DNA of 34,573 bases from an uncultured Lentisphaerota bacterium (GCA_903872565.1 CAIQLG010000204.1:1-34573), one strand, 5' to 3'. Positions 16,377-24,443 are shown, counted from the stretch's first letter. Translations and numbers: made by a program. The notes: a model not told the origin generated them from the letters alone.

Positions 16377-18308
16377 ATGAAAAGTACAACTGCATTTCTG
16401 ATTGTGTCCCTGTTTTCCATAGGGCTTTTCGCCCAGGATGTCAAATTGCCTGTCCCATCGGACGCAGACGTAAGGACTGCATTGGCATCACTGAAGGATG
16501 CCTTCAAGGACAAATACCAGAACCTCAAGACGCCCGAAGATCGCAGGATGCTGGCAGAAAAGCTTCTAGAACAGGCGGCCGATCCATCCAACACTCCTGC
16601 GATGGCGTATGCACTGATCACAGAATCCGCGAGAATCGCAGGTGAAGCCGGGGATATTGCCACAATAGAAAAAGCTTCGACCCTCTATGCTGGAAAATTC
16701 GATGGCGATGCCGTGGCCTTCCGCAAAAAAATGCTCGAGGCAGCAGAGAAGACCACACCAAAACAGACACCCGAGGCGCTTTCGCTTCTTGCCGAGGATG
16801 ATATCCGCCGGACTGCGGAAAAGGCCAAAGACCTTGAGGAATTGCTGAAATCTGAAAAAGTTGACGGTGAAAATATGGATGATATTCTCCGGAAGGCAAC
16901 AGATACAAAGTTGCGGCAGGAGGAGTTGGCAAAGTTGAAAACTGAGATGGATTTAAAGAAAAAGGACTTGGAGTTGAAGAAAGTCGAAATGACTAAGTCC
17001 CAGCGGGAAGAAGCGAGAAAATGTTTTCTTGCGGACAAGATGAAATTCTCCGAGATAAAGATCAACGAACAATTGTCGGATACGACGAAAACAAGTGCAT
17101 GGCAGATGTTCTGCACAAAATGGGATCTCAAGGCCGACCCTGATGCATGGAGGACACATATTTTTGTCTGGGACGAAAACTCGGATGCGCCTACGCTTAA
17201 GAAAACATTGAAGACATTGCGGGAAGAGGAGCAGATCCACATCCAGTCGCTCAAGGCTGCTCGGGCTAAGTTCAACGCAGAGGCGGAAACGTTGAAGGCA
17301 ATACTGGAACTGCCCGATCAAACCGATGAGATGAAAAAAATAAAGTGGACGGAATTTCTTGCAAAATGGGATGTCTCAGCTTCACCGGACAGCTACAAAA
17401 CCCATTGCCTCGTCTGGCATGACAATCTTGAAAAACCAAAATTGTCGGGATTGTTTTATCCGTCGAAATCTTGTTGCGTTGTTGATCTGAAGACGGGGGA
17501 GCAGGTGAAACTCGATTCCGACCCGCCGGGACTCCTCTCGGATGATGTCTACAAGACGACAAAAATTGTTTTCCGCCGCATACCTGCTGGCGAGTTCACG
17601 ATGGGCTCTCCAGCGAACGAGGATGGACGCGACAATGACGAGCCCCAGCACGAGGTGACATTGACAAAGGACTTCTATATCGGAGTCTTCGAGATAACAC
17701 AAGCGCAATGGAAAACAATAATGGGGTCGTTCTGGTTTTGGGTAAGTGATAATCCGTCCAAATTCAAAGGCGCTGGACCAAAAGCCCCGTTGGAAAATGT
17801 ATCTTGGACCGACTGCCAGGCCTTCATAGAAGAGTTGAATGGCAAGAAGTCGTCGGCCTTGGTATTCCGTCTTCCGACTGAAGCGGAATGGGAATACGCC
17901 TGCCGTGCAGGCACGGCCAACCCCTATAATGATTGCACTAAGAAAGATGGTGCAGGGGACAATGCGGATCTTGCCAATCTCGGATGGTTTTCTGCCAATT
18001 CAGATGGAAAAACCCACGAGGTTGGCTTGAAACAGGCGAACGCATGGGGACTCTACGACATGCATGGCAATGTTTGGGAATGGTGCTCCGACTTGTATGG
18101 TCAGTATCCATCTGGTGCGGCAACCAACACGACTGGGGCTGCATCTGGCGCGTTCCGGGTGTTCCGGGGAGGCAGCTGGGGCAATGATGCTGGGTACTGC
18201 CGTTCAGCCAGTCGCGGCAACCATGGCCAGTCGGACCGGCACAACCGCCTCGGATTCCGTCTGGCGTTCGCGTCTCCTGAGGTTTTGGAAAACGAAAACA
18301 TCAGATAA
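16377..18308 (+). CDS. Secreted SUMF1/FGE-fold protein with helical N-terminus and twin W-rich repeats
   Basis: A signal peptide (MKSTTAFLIVSLFSIGLFAQ, residues 1-20) precedes a helical region with a coiled coil (about 170-215, LKTEMDLKKKDLELKK). Two similar repeats follow at about 241-265 (WQMFCTKWDLKADPDAW..H.FVW) and 323-347 (WTEFLAKWDVSASPDSY..H.LVW). Residues 397-632 form a formylglycine-generating-enzyme (SUMF1) domain: IPAGEFTMGS, RLPTEAEWEYACRAGT, GLYDMHGNVWEW, FRGGSW and LGFR. In true FGE two cysteines lie in GGSYMCHRSYC. Here the first position is N603 and only C608 remains. It is therefore unlikely to make formylglycine and may act as a binding or other modifying domain. It lies between the STAS gene and the substrate-binding gene (49-base gap). 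Confidence 0.88.
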   Translation: MKSTTAFLIVSLFSIGLFAQDVKLPVPSDADVRTALASLKDAFKDKYQNLKTPEDRRMLAEKLLEQAADPSNTPAMAYALITESARIAGEAGDIATIEKASTLYAGKFDGDAVAFRKKMLEAAEKTTPKQTPEALSLLAEDDIRRTAEKAKDLEELLKSEKVDGENMDDILRKATDTKLRQEELAKLKTEMDLKKKDLELKKVEMTKSQREEARKCFLADKMKFSEIKINEQLSDTTKTSAWQMFCTKWDLKADPDAWRTHIFVWDENSDAPTLKKTLKTLREEEQIHIQSLKAARAKFNAEAETLKAILELPDQTDEMKKIKWTEFLAKWDVSASPDSYKTHCLVWHDNLEKPKLSGLFYPSKSCCVVDLKTGEQVKLDSDPPGLLSDDVYKTTKIVFRRIPAGEFTMGSPANEDGRDNDEPQHEVTLTKDFYIGVFEITQAQWKTIMGSFWFWVSDNPSKFKGAGPKAPLENVSWTDCQAFIEELNGKKSSALVFRLPTEAEWEYACRAGTANPYNDCTKKDGAGDNADLANLGWFSANSDGKTHEVGLKQANAWGLYDMHGNVWEWCSDLYGQYPSGAATNTTGAASGAFRVFRGGSWGNDAGYCRSASRGNHGQSDRHNRLGFRLAFASPEVLENENIR

Positions 18309-18357
18309 ATTTGAACCCTGACACGGCAATAAATAATAATCATGGTTGACAGGATAA

Positions 18358-20421
18358 ATGTTTAATAAATCTATGCTCTTCGCGTTGAAAAGACTTCTCC
18401 TTGGTATTGCACTGATAGGAGTTTCATCCTTGATCCTTCTGTTTTCGGATCTGCCGGGCAGGAAAAAAGGGGTGCCGGAAGCTGCGGTGGCCAGGCAAGA
18501 CAACAAGGCCTTGCCTAGAGTGGCAATACTGAAGTTCTCCAGCAGCCAGACTCTTGATGAAAGCGTGGAGGGAATAATCAACGCACTTGGAACGAACGGA
18601 TTCCACGACGGGAAAAACATAGCGATTAGGATTTTCAACCCGCAAAATGATCTTCCGACCGCGATCGGCATGGCAAAATCAATAGTTGACGGCGGCTATC
18701 GGATGGTTATTACGGTCAGCACTCCTATGCTTCAGACAATGGTCGCCAACAACAGGGAAGGGAAAGTCGTGCATGTGTTTGGCACTGTGACCGACCCCTT
18801 CGAGTCGGGAGTTGGAATAAACAGGTCTGACAGTTTCGACAGGCCGAAGCATCTCGCCGGAGTAGGAACTTTTCAGCCTGTCAAGGAAGTATTCAGACTT
18901 GCAAAAAGATGCCACCCGAACCTCAAGAAGGTGGGAGTCGTCTGGTGCACTTCCGAGACATGCTCCAAGGCCTGCATACATCTAGCCAGAGAGGTCTGCA
19001 AAGATGAGCTCAGCATCGAACTTCTTGAAGCCACGGCAAGCAATCCAAATGATGTGTCAGAGGCCGCAGTCTCCTTGGTGTCAAGAGGGGCTGAGGCCCT
19101 TTGGATAGGCGGCGACAACATTGTCGAAGCGGCCGCCTCATCAGTCACTAAAGCCGCCGAAAATGGCAGGATACCTGTCTTTACCAATGCCCCCGCACAT
19201 GCCGAAAAAGGCGCCCTCATATCACTTGGAGCAGATTATTACGATGTAGGCATGGCGACAGGGAAAATGGCGGCGGAGATCCTCGGTGGCAAGAGCCCAA
19301 GTTCCTTTCCTGTCAATAACTACGTCCCGGAAAAACTGGCGCTGAATCTTGACGTGATTGACAAGTTCAGCCCGAAATGGGAGATTCCGGGCGACATCCT
19401 TGATTCCGCGGCAATCACGGTGAACAACGGTCGTGTCAAAAATAGGAAGCCGGCAATGGCTTCCCCCTCGAAGGGGCAGAACAACGTGAAAAGGAGCGAT
19501 GGACGCAAGTGGAAGCTCTTCTTCGTGAACTACAACGATGCATCCCATGTCGAAGAGGCAATTGCAGGCTTCAATGACGAAATCCGGGCTCTCGGACTAA
19601 CAGTGGGTGTTGATTTCGAGATCAAATTTGCAAATGCCCAGGGCGACATGCCCTCGCTGCTTGGGATAATGGACACGATAAAGGGAGACAAGCCTGACAT
19701 TGTGCTGATGACGTCCACTCCGGCTCTGCAGGCCGCCATATCGAAGGCGCTGCCTTTCACAATCATCTTCGGAAACGTCGCGGATGCCGTTGTTGCAGGA
19801 GCAGGAAAAACCCCGGAGGATCATATGCCGAACATAACGGGGATCACCACGATGAGCGACTTTAAGGGCATGATCTCCATGATCAAGAAGTACTTCCCGG
19901 ACACGAAGGCGATAGGCACCCTCTACGTGCCCTCTGAAATCAATTCCGAACTGTACAGAAAAAAACTTGAGGAGGAGGCGCTCAGGTCAGGCATTCAGAT
20001 CAAATGTATGGCCGTCAGCACCCCCACGGAAACTGGCGATGCGGCTGCCGCACTCATCGGAAAAAAAATTGACATTCTCTGCCAGATATTGGACAATCTG
20101 ACCGATGCGGGATTTTCCGGGATAGTCCAGGCAGGCAGGGCGGCCAGAGTTCCGGTTTTTTCCTTCGCCGGCCAGAAAGTCGAATCCGGTGGCGCAGCCG
20201 TGGCGGTGGCACGGGATCACACACAGGTCGGACATGACATGGCCGCGTTGACATTGCGAATAATGAAGGGTGAAAAACCTTCCGCAATTCCATTCGCTCC
20301 GGTAAGCAGGACATACACGGCCGTCAACAATGCGAATGCCAGGTTATTCGGGCTTCAGCTTCCTGAGGCACTACTGAGATCCGCTGACAAAAAGTTTGGA
20401 GAAAACAAAGATGCCAGATGA
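18358..20421 (+). CDS. Membrane-anchored protein with two tandem ABC substrate-binding domains
   Basis: The N-terminus (about 8-31) is one hydrophobic helix after a basic start, without a lipobox, so it is a signal anchor or uncleaved signal. Two copies of the ABC_sub_bind domain (PF04392, the family of tryptophan/tyrosine-type binding proteins such as TrpX) follow: about residues 51-350 and 381-680, joined by a basic linker (NGRVKNRKPAMASPSKG). Both copies share the pattern of an early strand, a helix, the TVSTPMLQ or MTSTPALQ turn (about 124 and 495), a middle GT.Y/GVVW strand and a late VPVF strand. Single-domain proteins of this family are about 300-330 residues, so this is a duplication and fusion. 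It overlaps the next gene by 11 bases and is the binding part of the ABC importer downstream. Confidence 0.87.
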   Translation: MFNKSMLFALKRLLLGIALIGVSSLILLFSDLPGRKKGVPEAAVARQDNKALPRVAILKFSSSQTLDESVEGIINALGTNGFHDGKNIAIRIFNPQNDLPTAIGMAKSIVDGGYRMVITVSTPMLQTMVANNREGKVVHVFGTVTDPFESGVGINRSDSFDRPKHLAGVGTFQPVKEVFRLAKRCHPNLKKVGVVWCTSETCSKACIHLAREVCKDELSIELLEATASNPNDVSEAAVSLVSRGAEALWIGGDNIVEAAASSVTKAAENGRIPVFTNAPAHAEKGALISLGADYYDVGMATGKMAAEILGGKSPSSFPVNNYVPEKLALNLDVIDKFSPKWEIPGDILDSAAITVNNGRVKNRKPAMASPSKGQNNVKRSDGRKWKLFFVNYNDASHVEEAIAGFNDEIRALGLTVGVDFEIKFANAQGDMPSLLGIMDTIKGDKPDIVLMTSTPALQAAISKALPFTIIFGNVADAVVAGAGKTPEDHMPNITGITTMSDFKGMISMIKKYFPDTKAIGTLYVPSEINSELYRKKLEEEALRSGIQIKCMAVSTPTETGDAAAALIGKKIDILCQILDNLTDAGFSGIVQAGRAARVPVFSFAGQKVESGGAAVAVARDHTQVGHDMAALTLRIMKGEKPSAIPFAPVSRTYTAVNNANARLFGLQLPEALLRSADKKFGENKDAR

Positions 20422-21691
20422 AATGGAATTCACGAGAAACAGATCCGGACAAAGCTGCGAGCTCGTGCTGAAAGGCCGCCTCGATGCGGCATCATCAGAA
20501 TCCCTGGACAAGGAGATAGATGAAATTGTACATTCCGGGGGGCGCCACATCGGATTGGACATGGGATCTGTCACCTACATGAGTTCGGCAGGCATAAGAA
20601 GCCTTCTCAGGAACTTCAAGGAATTCAGAAAATTTGGCGGTTCCATCTGCGTGAAAAATCCCTCGACTTCCGTCTCCACTGTACTTAAGCTCACCAAGCT
20701 AGAAGCTCTGCTCTCCGGGGCAAAACCGGAAGACAGATCCGCCAATGATGAGCAATCCGGAGAACAGAAGTGGAAAAAACTTGCACACGATATTCCTGGA
20801 CTTTCCTGCGAAATTCGCAAATCCGCGTCAGCATCGCCTTTCAGATGCGTCACCTACGGCGATCCGGGAAAGCTCGGAAAAATGAAGTTCCAAAAAGACG
20901 ACATGCATTCCGTGAGACTTGATGATGACGATTTCTCAATAGGAATTGGAGCTTTCGGGGTGGACTACGAAGACTGCATCGGGCGTTTTGGCGAATTCAT
21001 AGCTGTGTCCGGCTGTGCGGCATGCCTTCCTTCCGACGACACGAAATTCCCTGACTTCGTCTCGAAAAAGGAGAACCTGCTGCCCGAGCTGAAAGTGCTT
21101 TATTCGATAGGATTCAAGGGGGAGCCCTCTACATCCATCCGCTTTGAAACTCCACCGGAGAAAAGGCGGACAGGGATTTCAGACATCCTGGGCATCGCGC
21201 TCGGAGCTTCGAAAACTCAGACGCTCGGCATAGTCATGGTCGCGGAATCCGCAGGGCTCGTAGGAGCATCTCTGAAAAGCTCGCCTGTGGCGGATGGAGA
21301 TCTTGACTTTTTCAAACATCCCGAAATCAGGTCGCGCCTGGATTTTTCGCCAGAAAGGATTTTCGACCGCTCGATGGTGCTTGTCTGCGGTGTCGTTTCA
21401 ATGCTGGAAAATGCGAAATCTAGTGAATTCCTGCGCCCTGCCGGCTCGTTTTCCGGCAAAAACATATACGGACATCTTCATGCCGCAGTATTCAGCTTCC
21501 ATGCACTGCCGAAGTCCGAAATTGACCTCAGGGAAACAGTGCGGGATCTTTTCGAGGACAGAAAGCTCCTGGGGCTGCTCCACCTGATTTGCGACAGCAG
21601 AGAAATCTCCGGCATCGGGGAAAGTCTTTTTGCAGGCGGAGTCATTTGGACTGGAGAAATAAACCAATCTGACAATGTGGTGAACGCATGA
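20411..21691 (+). CDS. STAS domain fused to an unrecognised C-terminal domain
   Basis: Residues 1-105 form a STAS domain with the phosphorylation-site turn LDMGSVTYMSSAGIRSLL (49-66, S58/S59) in its classic form. A short linker (about 106-132) leads to about 290 residues I cannot assign. They contain DDDFSIGIGAFG, a cysteine-bearing SGCAACLPSDD, a GIALGASKTQTLGIVMVAESAG helix region and a LHAAVFSFHALP strand. A degenerate PP2C phosphatase is one thought, but its metal-binding motifs are not there. Start ATG with GGAG nine bases upstream. It overlaps the previous gene by 11 and the permease gene by 4 bases (ATGA), so it is translated with the ABC transporter. Placed thus, it could couple transport or ligand binding to the partner-switch pair at 15488-16253. 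That is inference. Confidence 0.82.
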   Translation: MPDEMEFTRNRSGQSCELVLKGRLDAASSESLDKEIDEIVHSGGRHIGLDMGSVTYMSSAGIRSLLRNFKEFRKFGGSICVKNPSTSVSTVLKLTKLEALLSGAKPEDRSANDEQSGEQKWKKLAHDIPGLSCEIRKSASASPFRCVTYGDPGKLGKMKFQKDDMHSVRLDDDDFSIGIGAFGVDYEDCIGRFGEFIAVSGCAACLPSDDTKFPDFVSKKENLLPELKVLYSIGFKGEPSTSIRFETPPEKRRTGISDILGIALGASKTQTLGIVMVAESAGLVGASLKSSPVADGDLDFFKHPEIRSRLDFSPERIFDRSMVLVCGVVSMLENAKSSEFLRPAGSFSGKNIYGHLHAAVFSFHALPKSEIDLRETVRDLFEDRKLLGLLHLICDSREISGIGESLFAGGVIWTGEINQSDNVVNA

Positions 21692-22626
21692 ACCTGCTAA
21701 TCGGATCACTGACTGTAGGGTTGATTCTTTCGCTGCTGGCGCTAGGCGTCTATATCTCATTTCGCATATTTGACTTCCCGGACATAACGGCAGATGGCTC
21801 GATCACGCTCGGCGCCGCCGTCAGCGCAGTCTGCCTTATCTCCGGACAGAGCCCTCTTACCGCTGTCATGGCTGGAGCACTGGCGGGCGTTGCCGCAGGT
21901 GCCGTAACAGGAATACTTCATACCATTTTCAAAATACATTCCCTGTTGTCGGGAATACTCGTGATGACTGCGCTTTATTCTGTGAATCTCAGGATCATGG
22001 GGCGCAGCAACATACCACTGCTGGATTCAAACACATTTGTGAAAAAGGCCGAGACACTTGCAGTACAATCCTTTGGCGGAGCCACCAGCATCCATCTGTG
22101 GGGCTGGGAAATCATGATCAGGGACATCGCAGCACTGGGAGCTGTCACCATTATCATTGTCGCAGCATGTATGGCGACATATTATTTTTTCAGGACAAAT
22201 CTCGGTTCCGCAATGCGTGCGACAGGCGACAACTCTCAGATGATAAGGGCGCTTGGCGTGAACACCGGCGCGATGATCGTCACAGGGATAGCCTTATCCA
22301 ACGGACTCGTCGCGGCATCCGGCGCATTGCTCGCCCAATATCAGGGATTCGCCGATGTACAGATGGGGATCGGCATGGTCGTATGGGGACTTGCCAGCGT
22401 CATAATAGGTGAAACCCTCGTAGGGACACGCAAGCTCGGGCTTACAATTCTCGGAACCGTGATGGGAGCAGTACTTTTCCGCCTCCTTGTCGCAATCGCA
22501 CTGCGATGGGGACTTGATCCATGCGACTTGAAACTCATAACCGCAGTTTTTGTTTTCGCCGCACTTGTGCTTCCAGGAGCCATTGACAGAATCATGAGAC
22601 GAAAAAAGGCGCCCTCACATGCTTAA
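21688..22626 (+). CDS. ABC importer permease, TrpY-like (BPD_transp_2)
   Basis: A 312-residue polytopic membrane protein with about eight hydrophobic helices. YISFRIFDFPDITADGSITLGAA (about 24-46) is a hallmark of the permeases that go with PF04392 binding proteins. The part around 190-240 (RATGDNSQMIRALGVNT, then a G-x-x-x-x-G stretch) is the cytoplasmic coupling region that contacts the ATPase in the BPD_transp_2 family. It starts at an ATGA overlap with the STAS-fusion gene and overlaps the ATPase gene by 8 bases. The substrate cannot be read from sequence. Relatives carry aromatic amino acids or similar small molecules. Confidence 0.9.
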   Translation: MNLLIGSLTVGLILSLLALGVYISFRIFDFPDITADGSITLGAAVSAVCLISGQSPLTAVMAGALAGVAAGAVTGILHTIFKIHSLLSGILVMTALYSVNLRIMGRSNIPLLDSNTFVKKAETLAVQSFGGATSIHLWGWEIMIRDIAALGAVTIIIVAACMATYYFFRTNLGSAMRATGDNSQMIRALGVNTGAMIVTGIALSNGLVAASGALLAQYQGFADVQMGIGMVVWGLASVIIGETLVGTRKLGLTILGTVMGAVLFRLLVAIALRWGLDPCDLKLITAVFVFAALVLPGAIDRIMRRKKAPSHA

Positions 22627-23431
22627 AATCAATAATCTCCATAAAAAATTCAACGCTGGCACCCCAAACGAGGTCTATTCCCTGAAAGGCGTGTCACTCC
22701 TGATTGAGGAAGGTACGTTCTGCATAGTCATCGGCTCGAACGGATCTGGAAAATCAACCCTGATGAACGCGATTGCTGGCGTATTCCGCCCAGATGAAGG
22801 TTCAATAGAGATCGGTGGCTTCAATGTCGGCGGATGGCCCGAGCACCGCCGCGCATCCCTGATTGGCCGCGTCTTCCAGAATCCGTTCAGCGGAACTGCT
22901 CCACACATGACAGTGGCGGAAAACCTGGCTCTGGCATCAAGGCGCGGCATGGCAAGAGGACTCGGCAGACTCATTACACGGAAAAAAATCTCCGATTTCA
23001 AGGAGGCGGTAAATTCCCTCGGGATGGGGCTCGAGAACTGCATTGACAACGAGATCGGCTCATTGTCAGGAGGACAAAGACAGGCGTTGACACTCCTGAT
23101 GGCGACCTGGCTCAGGCCGAAAATACTGCTTCTCGACGAGCACACTGCGGCGCTCGATCCAAAGACTGCAGACAGGGTGATACAAATAACCAGGGACATA
23201 GTCTCGAAAAACCGCCTCACCGCCCTGATGGTCACGCATTCCATGCAGCAGGCGGTGAACCTCGGAGACAGACTAATAATGATGCACAAGGGACAAATAG
23301 TGGAGGACATCCGCGGGGCTCAGAAAAAGCGCACGATGCCGGAGCATCTGCTCGCAAAATTCGAGGAATTGCGCAGGATGGAACAACTCGACTATGGAGC
23401 CACGGAAATGCTGAAAAAAAATTACATCTGA
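22619..23431 (+). CDS. ABC importer ATPase, TrpZ-like
   Basis: The 270 residues form one nucleotide-binding domain: Walker A GSNGSGKST (39-47), Q-loop VFQNPFSGT (85-93), signature LSGGQ (149-153), Walker B ILLLDEHTAALD (169-180) and switch histidine in VTHSMQQA. The histidine in place of the proline of DEPT is found in this subgroup of ATPases, which pair with PF04392-type systems. It energises the permease encoded just upstream (8-base overlap). The operon seems to end here, except for a possible 25-codon ORF 15 bases downstream. Confidence 0.92.
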   Translation: MLKINNLHKKFNAGTPNEVYSLKGVSLLIEEGTFCIVIGSNGSGKSTLMNAIAGVFRPDEGSIEIGGFNVGGWPEHRRASLIGRVFQNPFSGTAPHMTVAENLALASRRGMARGLGRLITRKKISDFKEAVNSLGMGLENCIDNEIGSLSGGQRQALTLLMATWLRPKILLLDEHTAALDPKTADRVIQITRDIVSKNRLTALMVTHSMQQAVNLGDRLIMMHKGQIVEDIRGAQKKRTMPEHLLAKFEELRRMEQLDYGATEMLKKNYI

Positions 23432-23446
23432 TCAAAGGAAAATACG

Positions 23447-23524
23447 ATGAGGAATCTGAAAATCGCTGTTGCGAGGACTCCGTGCTTCAATGCGCAAAAT
23501 ACGGCTATGCCCACGCCTTACTGA
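23447..23524 (+). CDS. Possible 25-residue peptide or 5' stub of a lost gene
   Basis: An ATG with AAAGGA seven bases upstream opens 25 codons (MRNLKIAVARTPCFNAQNT...MPTPY) right after the ABC ATPase gene. The spacing and ribosome binding site look like those of the next gene in the operon. The peptide reads like the first strand of a longer protein, and a hairpin element begins 32 bases after its stop. It may be a truncated gene or a real small protein. I cannot decide. Confidence 0.3.
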   Translation: MRNLKIAVARTPCFNAQNTAMPTPY

Positions 23525-23555
23525 TAAGATTAACATTGTTGTTTAATCTTTACAG

Positions 23556-23609
23556 GGTAGGGACGGCTCGGCGAGCAGTCCGCAGCACTCTCGGCGAGAG
23601 CACCCTACC
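23556..23609. repeat. Palindromic element, GGTAGGG frame with TCGGCGA hairpins
   Basis: Outer arms GGTAGGG (23556-23562) and CCCTACC (23603-23609) enclose two small hairpins with the same GGC loop: GCTC-GGC-GAGC (23566-23576) and CTCTC-GGC-GAGAG (23588-23600). The design (outer arms and two inner hairpins) is that of the GGTCGAG class, and the loop is shared with 30225-30241. Confidence 0.75.
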
Positions 23610-23635
23610 AAGACGTCAATTCTATTTTTGGACTA

Positions 23636-23923
23636 TTAGTAACAGTTGCCGGAAAAGCCCACACAGGCGGTGGCACCGCTATTGTCTTTCCTCTTCCTAT
23701 AAAGAAAAATCAAGAAGCTCAGAACTCCGACAACCATGGCAATCACGGGGGGCAGCCATTCTGAAGAAGTGCAACCAACTCCTACGGAATAAGAGACTCC
23801 TGCAGGATCAGCAGCAAGCTCAGGATAATGGATCCTTATAAAAAGATATCTTGTAATACTGTATTGGACATCCCCGGAAAAATAAGACAGAACAGCAAAT
23901 GATATCAAGCAAATGATCAGCAA
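23636..23923 (-). CDS. Hypothetical membrane protein, second part of a probable frameshifted gene
   Basis: The frame encodes two transmembrane helices, one at the very start (LLIICLISFAVLSYF) and one near residues 57-74 (PPVIAMVVGVLSFLIFLY), with an extracytoplasmic loop between and a basic RKRKD after the second. The only start in the frame is a TTG in the middle of the first helix. Upstream the frame still reads good protein (AYKIFLVRKKAFWV), back to a TGA near 23980. It overlaps the 23917-24219 frame. One inserted base near 23963-23965 would join both into a single three-helix protein of about 200 residues. I do not recognise the family. Confidence 0.45.
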   Translation of the reverse strand: MLIICLISFAVLSYFSGDVQYSITRYLFIRIHYPELAADPAGVSYSVGVGCTSSEWLPPVIAMVVGVLSFLIFLYRKRKDNSGATACVGFSGNCY

Positions 23924-24219
23924 TACCCAAAAAGCCTTCTTTCGAACGAGAAATATTTTATAGGCAGGTCTAACTGGTCACCTGGATGATAGAAGAATCG
24001 CTCGAAACCATTAAGTTCATTATAAATGTCTTGCACCTTTTTCTGCCAGTCAGCGACATTCTCGCGACTTCCTTTTTCAAGAATATCTAACTGATCGCTC
24101 AACTCAAACAACCTTTTTGCTTGATTATCATCAGATTTCGCATCTAACGACATGACGAGAAGGCAGAGCGATATTCCTGTTATTATCAGAAATAAATCAG
24201 CGGAAAAATATTGTCTCAC
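23917..24219 (-). CDS. Hypothetical membrane protein, first part of a probable frameshifted gene
   Basis: It has one transmembrane helix (about residues 5-24, LFLIITGISLCLLVMSL) followed by a soluble helical segment (AKRLFELSDQLDILEKGS, WQKKVQDIYNELNGFERFFYHPGDQ). I choose the GTG at 24219 behind a G-rich stretch (GGGGGGAG). A TTG at 24237 is also possible. The frame runs a few codons (SFERRLFGYC) past the point where the neighbouring frame takes up the coding character. Together with 23636-23923 it is best explained as one gene split by a frameshift. Two overlapping small genes are the alternative. Confidence 0.45.
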   Translation of the reverse strand: MRQYFSADLFLIITGISLCLLVMSLDAKSDDNQAKRLFELSDQLDILEKGSRENVADWQKKVQDIYNELNGFERFFYHPGDQLDLPIKYFSFERRLFGYC

Positions 24220-24278
24220 TGCTCCCCCCTGTGGCAAGTCAATACATTATTATAAAAAGAGTTATGCATTATGTAGGA

Positions 24279-24443
24279 TTATCCCTTATCAAGACTCAAA
24301 ATATCATTTCTTATGCGCTTTTCAATAGAATAGAGAATCCTGCAAGCATAGAGATATTCCAACTTACTAATTGTCCAAGAATAAGGTTTATAGAAGTCTG
24401 TTTGTAGCAAATAAGATGTAGCCGCCCCTATGTTAGGGGCGTC
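24279..24443 (-). pseudogene. Remnant of a minus-strand gene cut by a hairpin element
   Basis: On the minus strand, codons from 24422 down to the TAA at 24279-24281 give 47 residues with plain coding character (TSYLLQTDFYKPYSWTISK, then LEYLYACRILYSIEKRIRND). There is no start codon of quality. Upstream the frame enters the hairpin at 24423-24465 and stops at a TAA (24444-24446). The 5' part therefore seems to have been replaced or cut off by the element. The family is not recognised. Confidence 0.5.

Noticed and set aside
20411..21691. PP2C/SpoIIE-type phosphatase for the C-terminal part
   Set aside because: The expected acidic metal-binding motifs of that family are not found, so I left the domain unnamed.
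23482..23841. Plus-strand frame of 119 codons
   Set aside because: It runs through the palindromic element at 23556-23609 and antisense to a membrane-protein frame with real hydrophobic helices.
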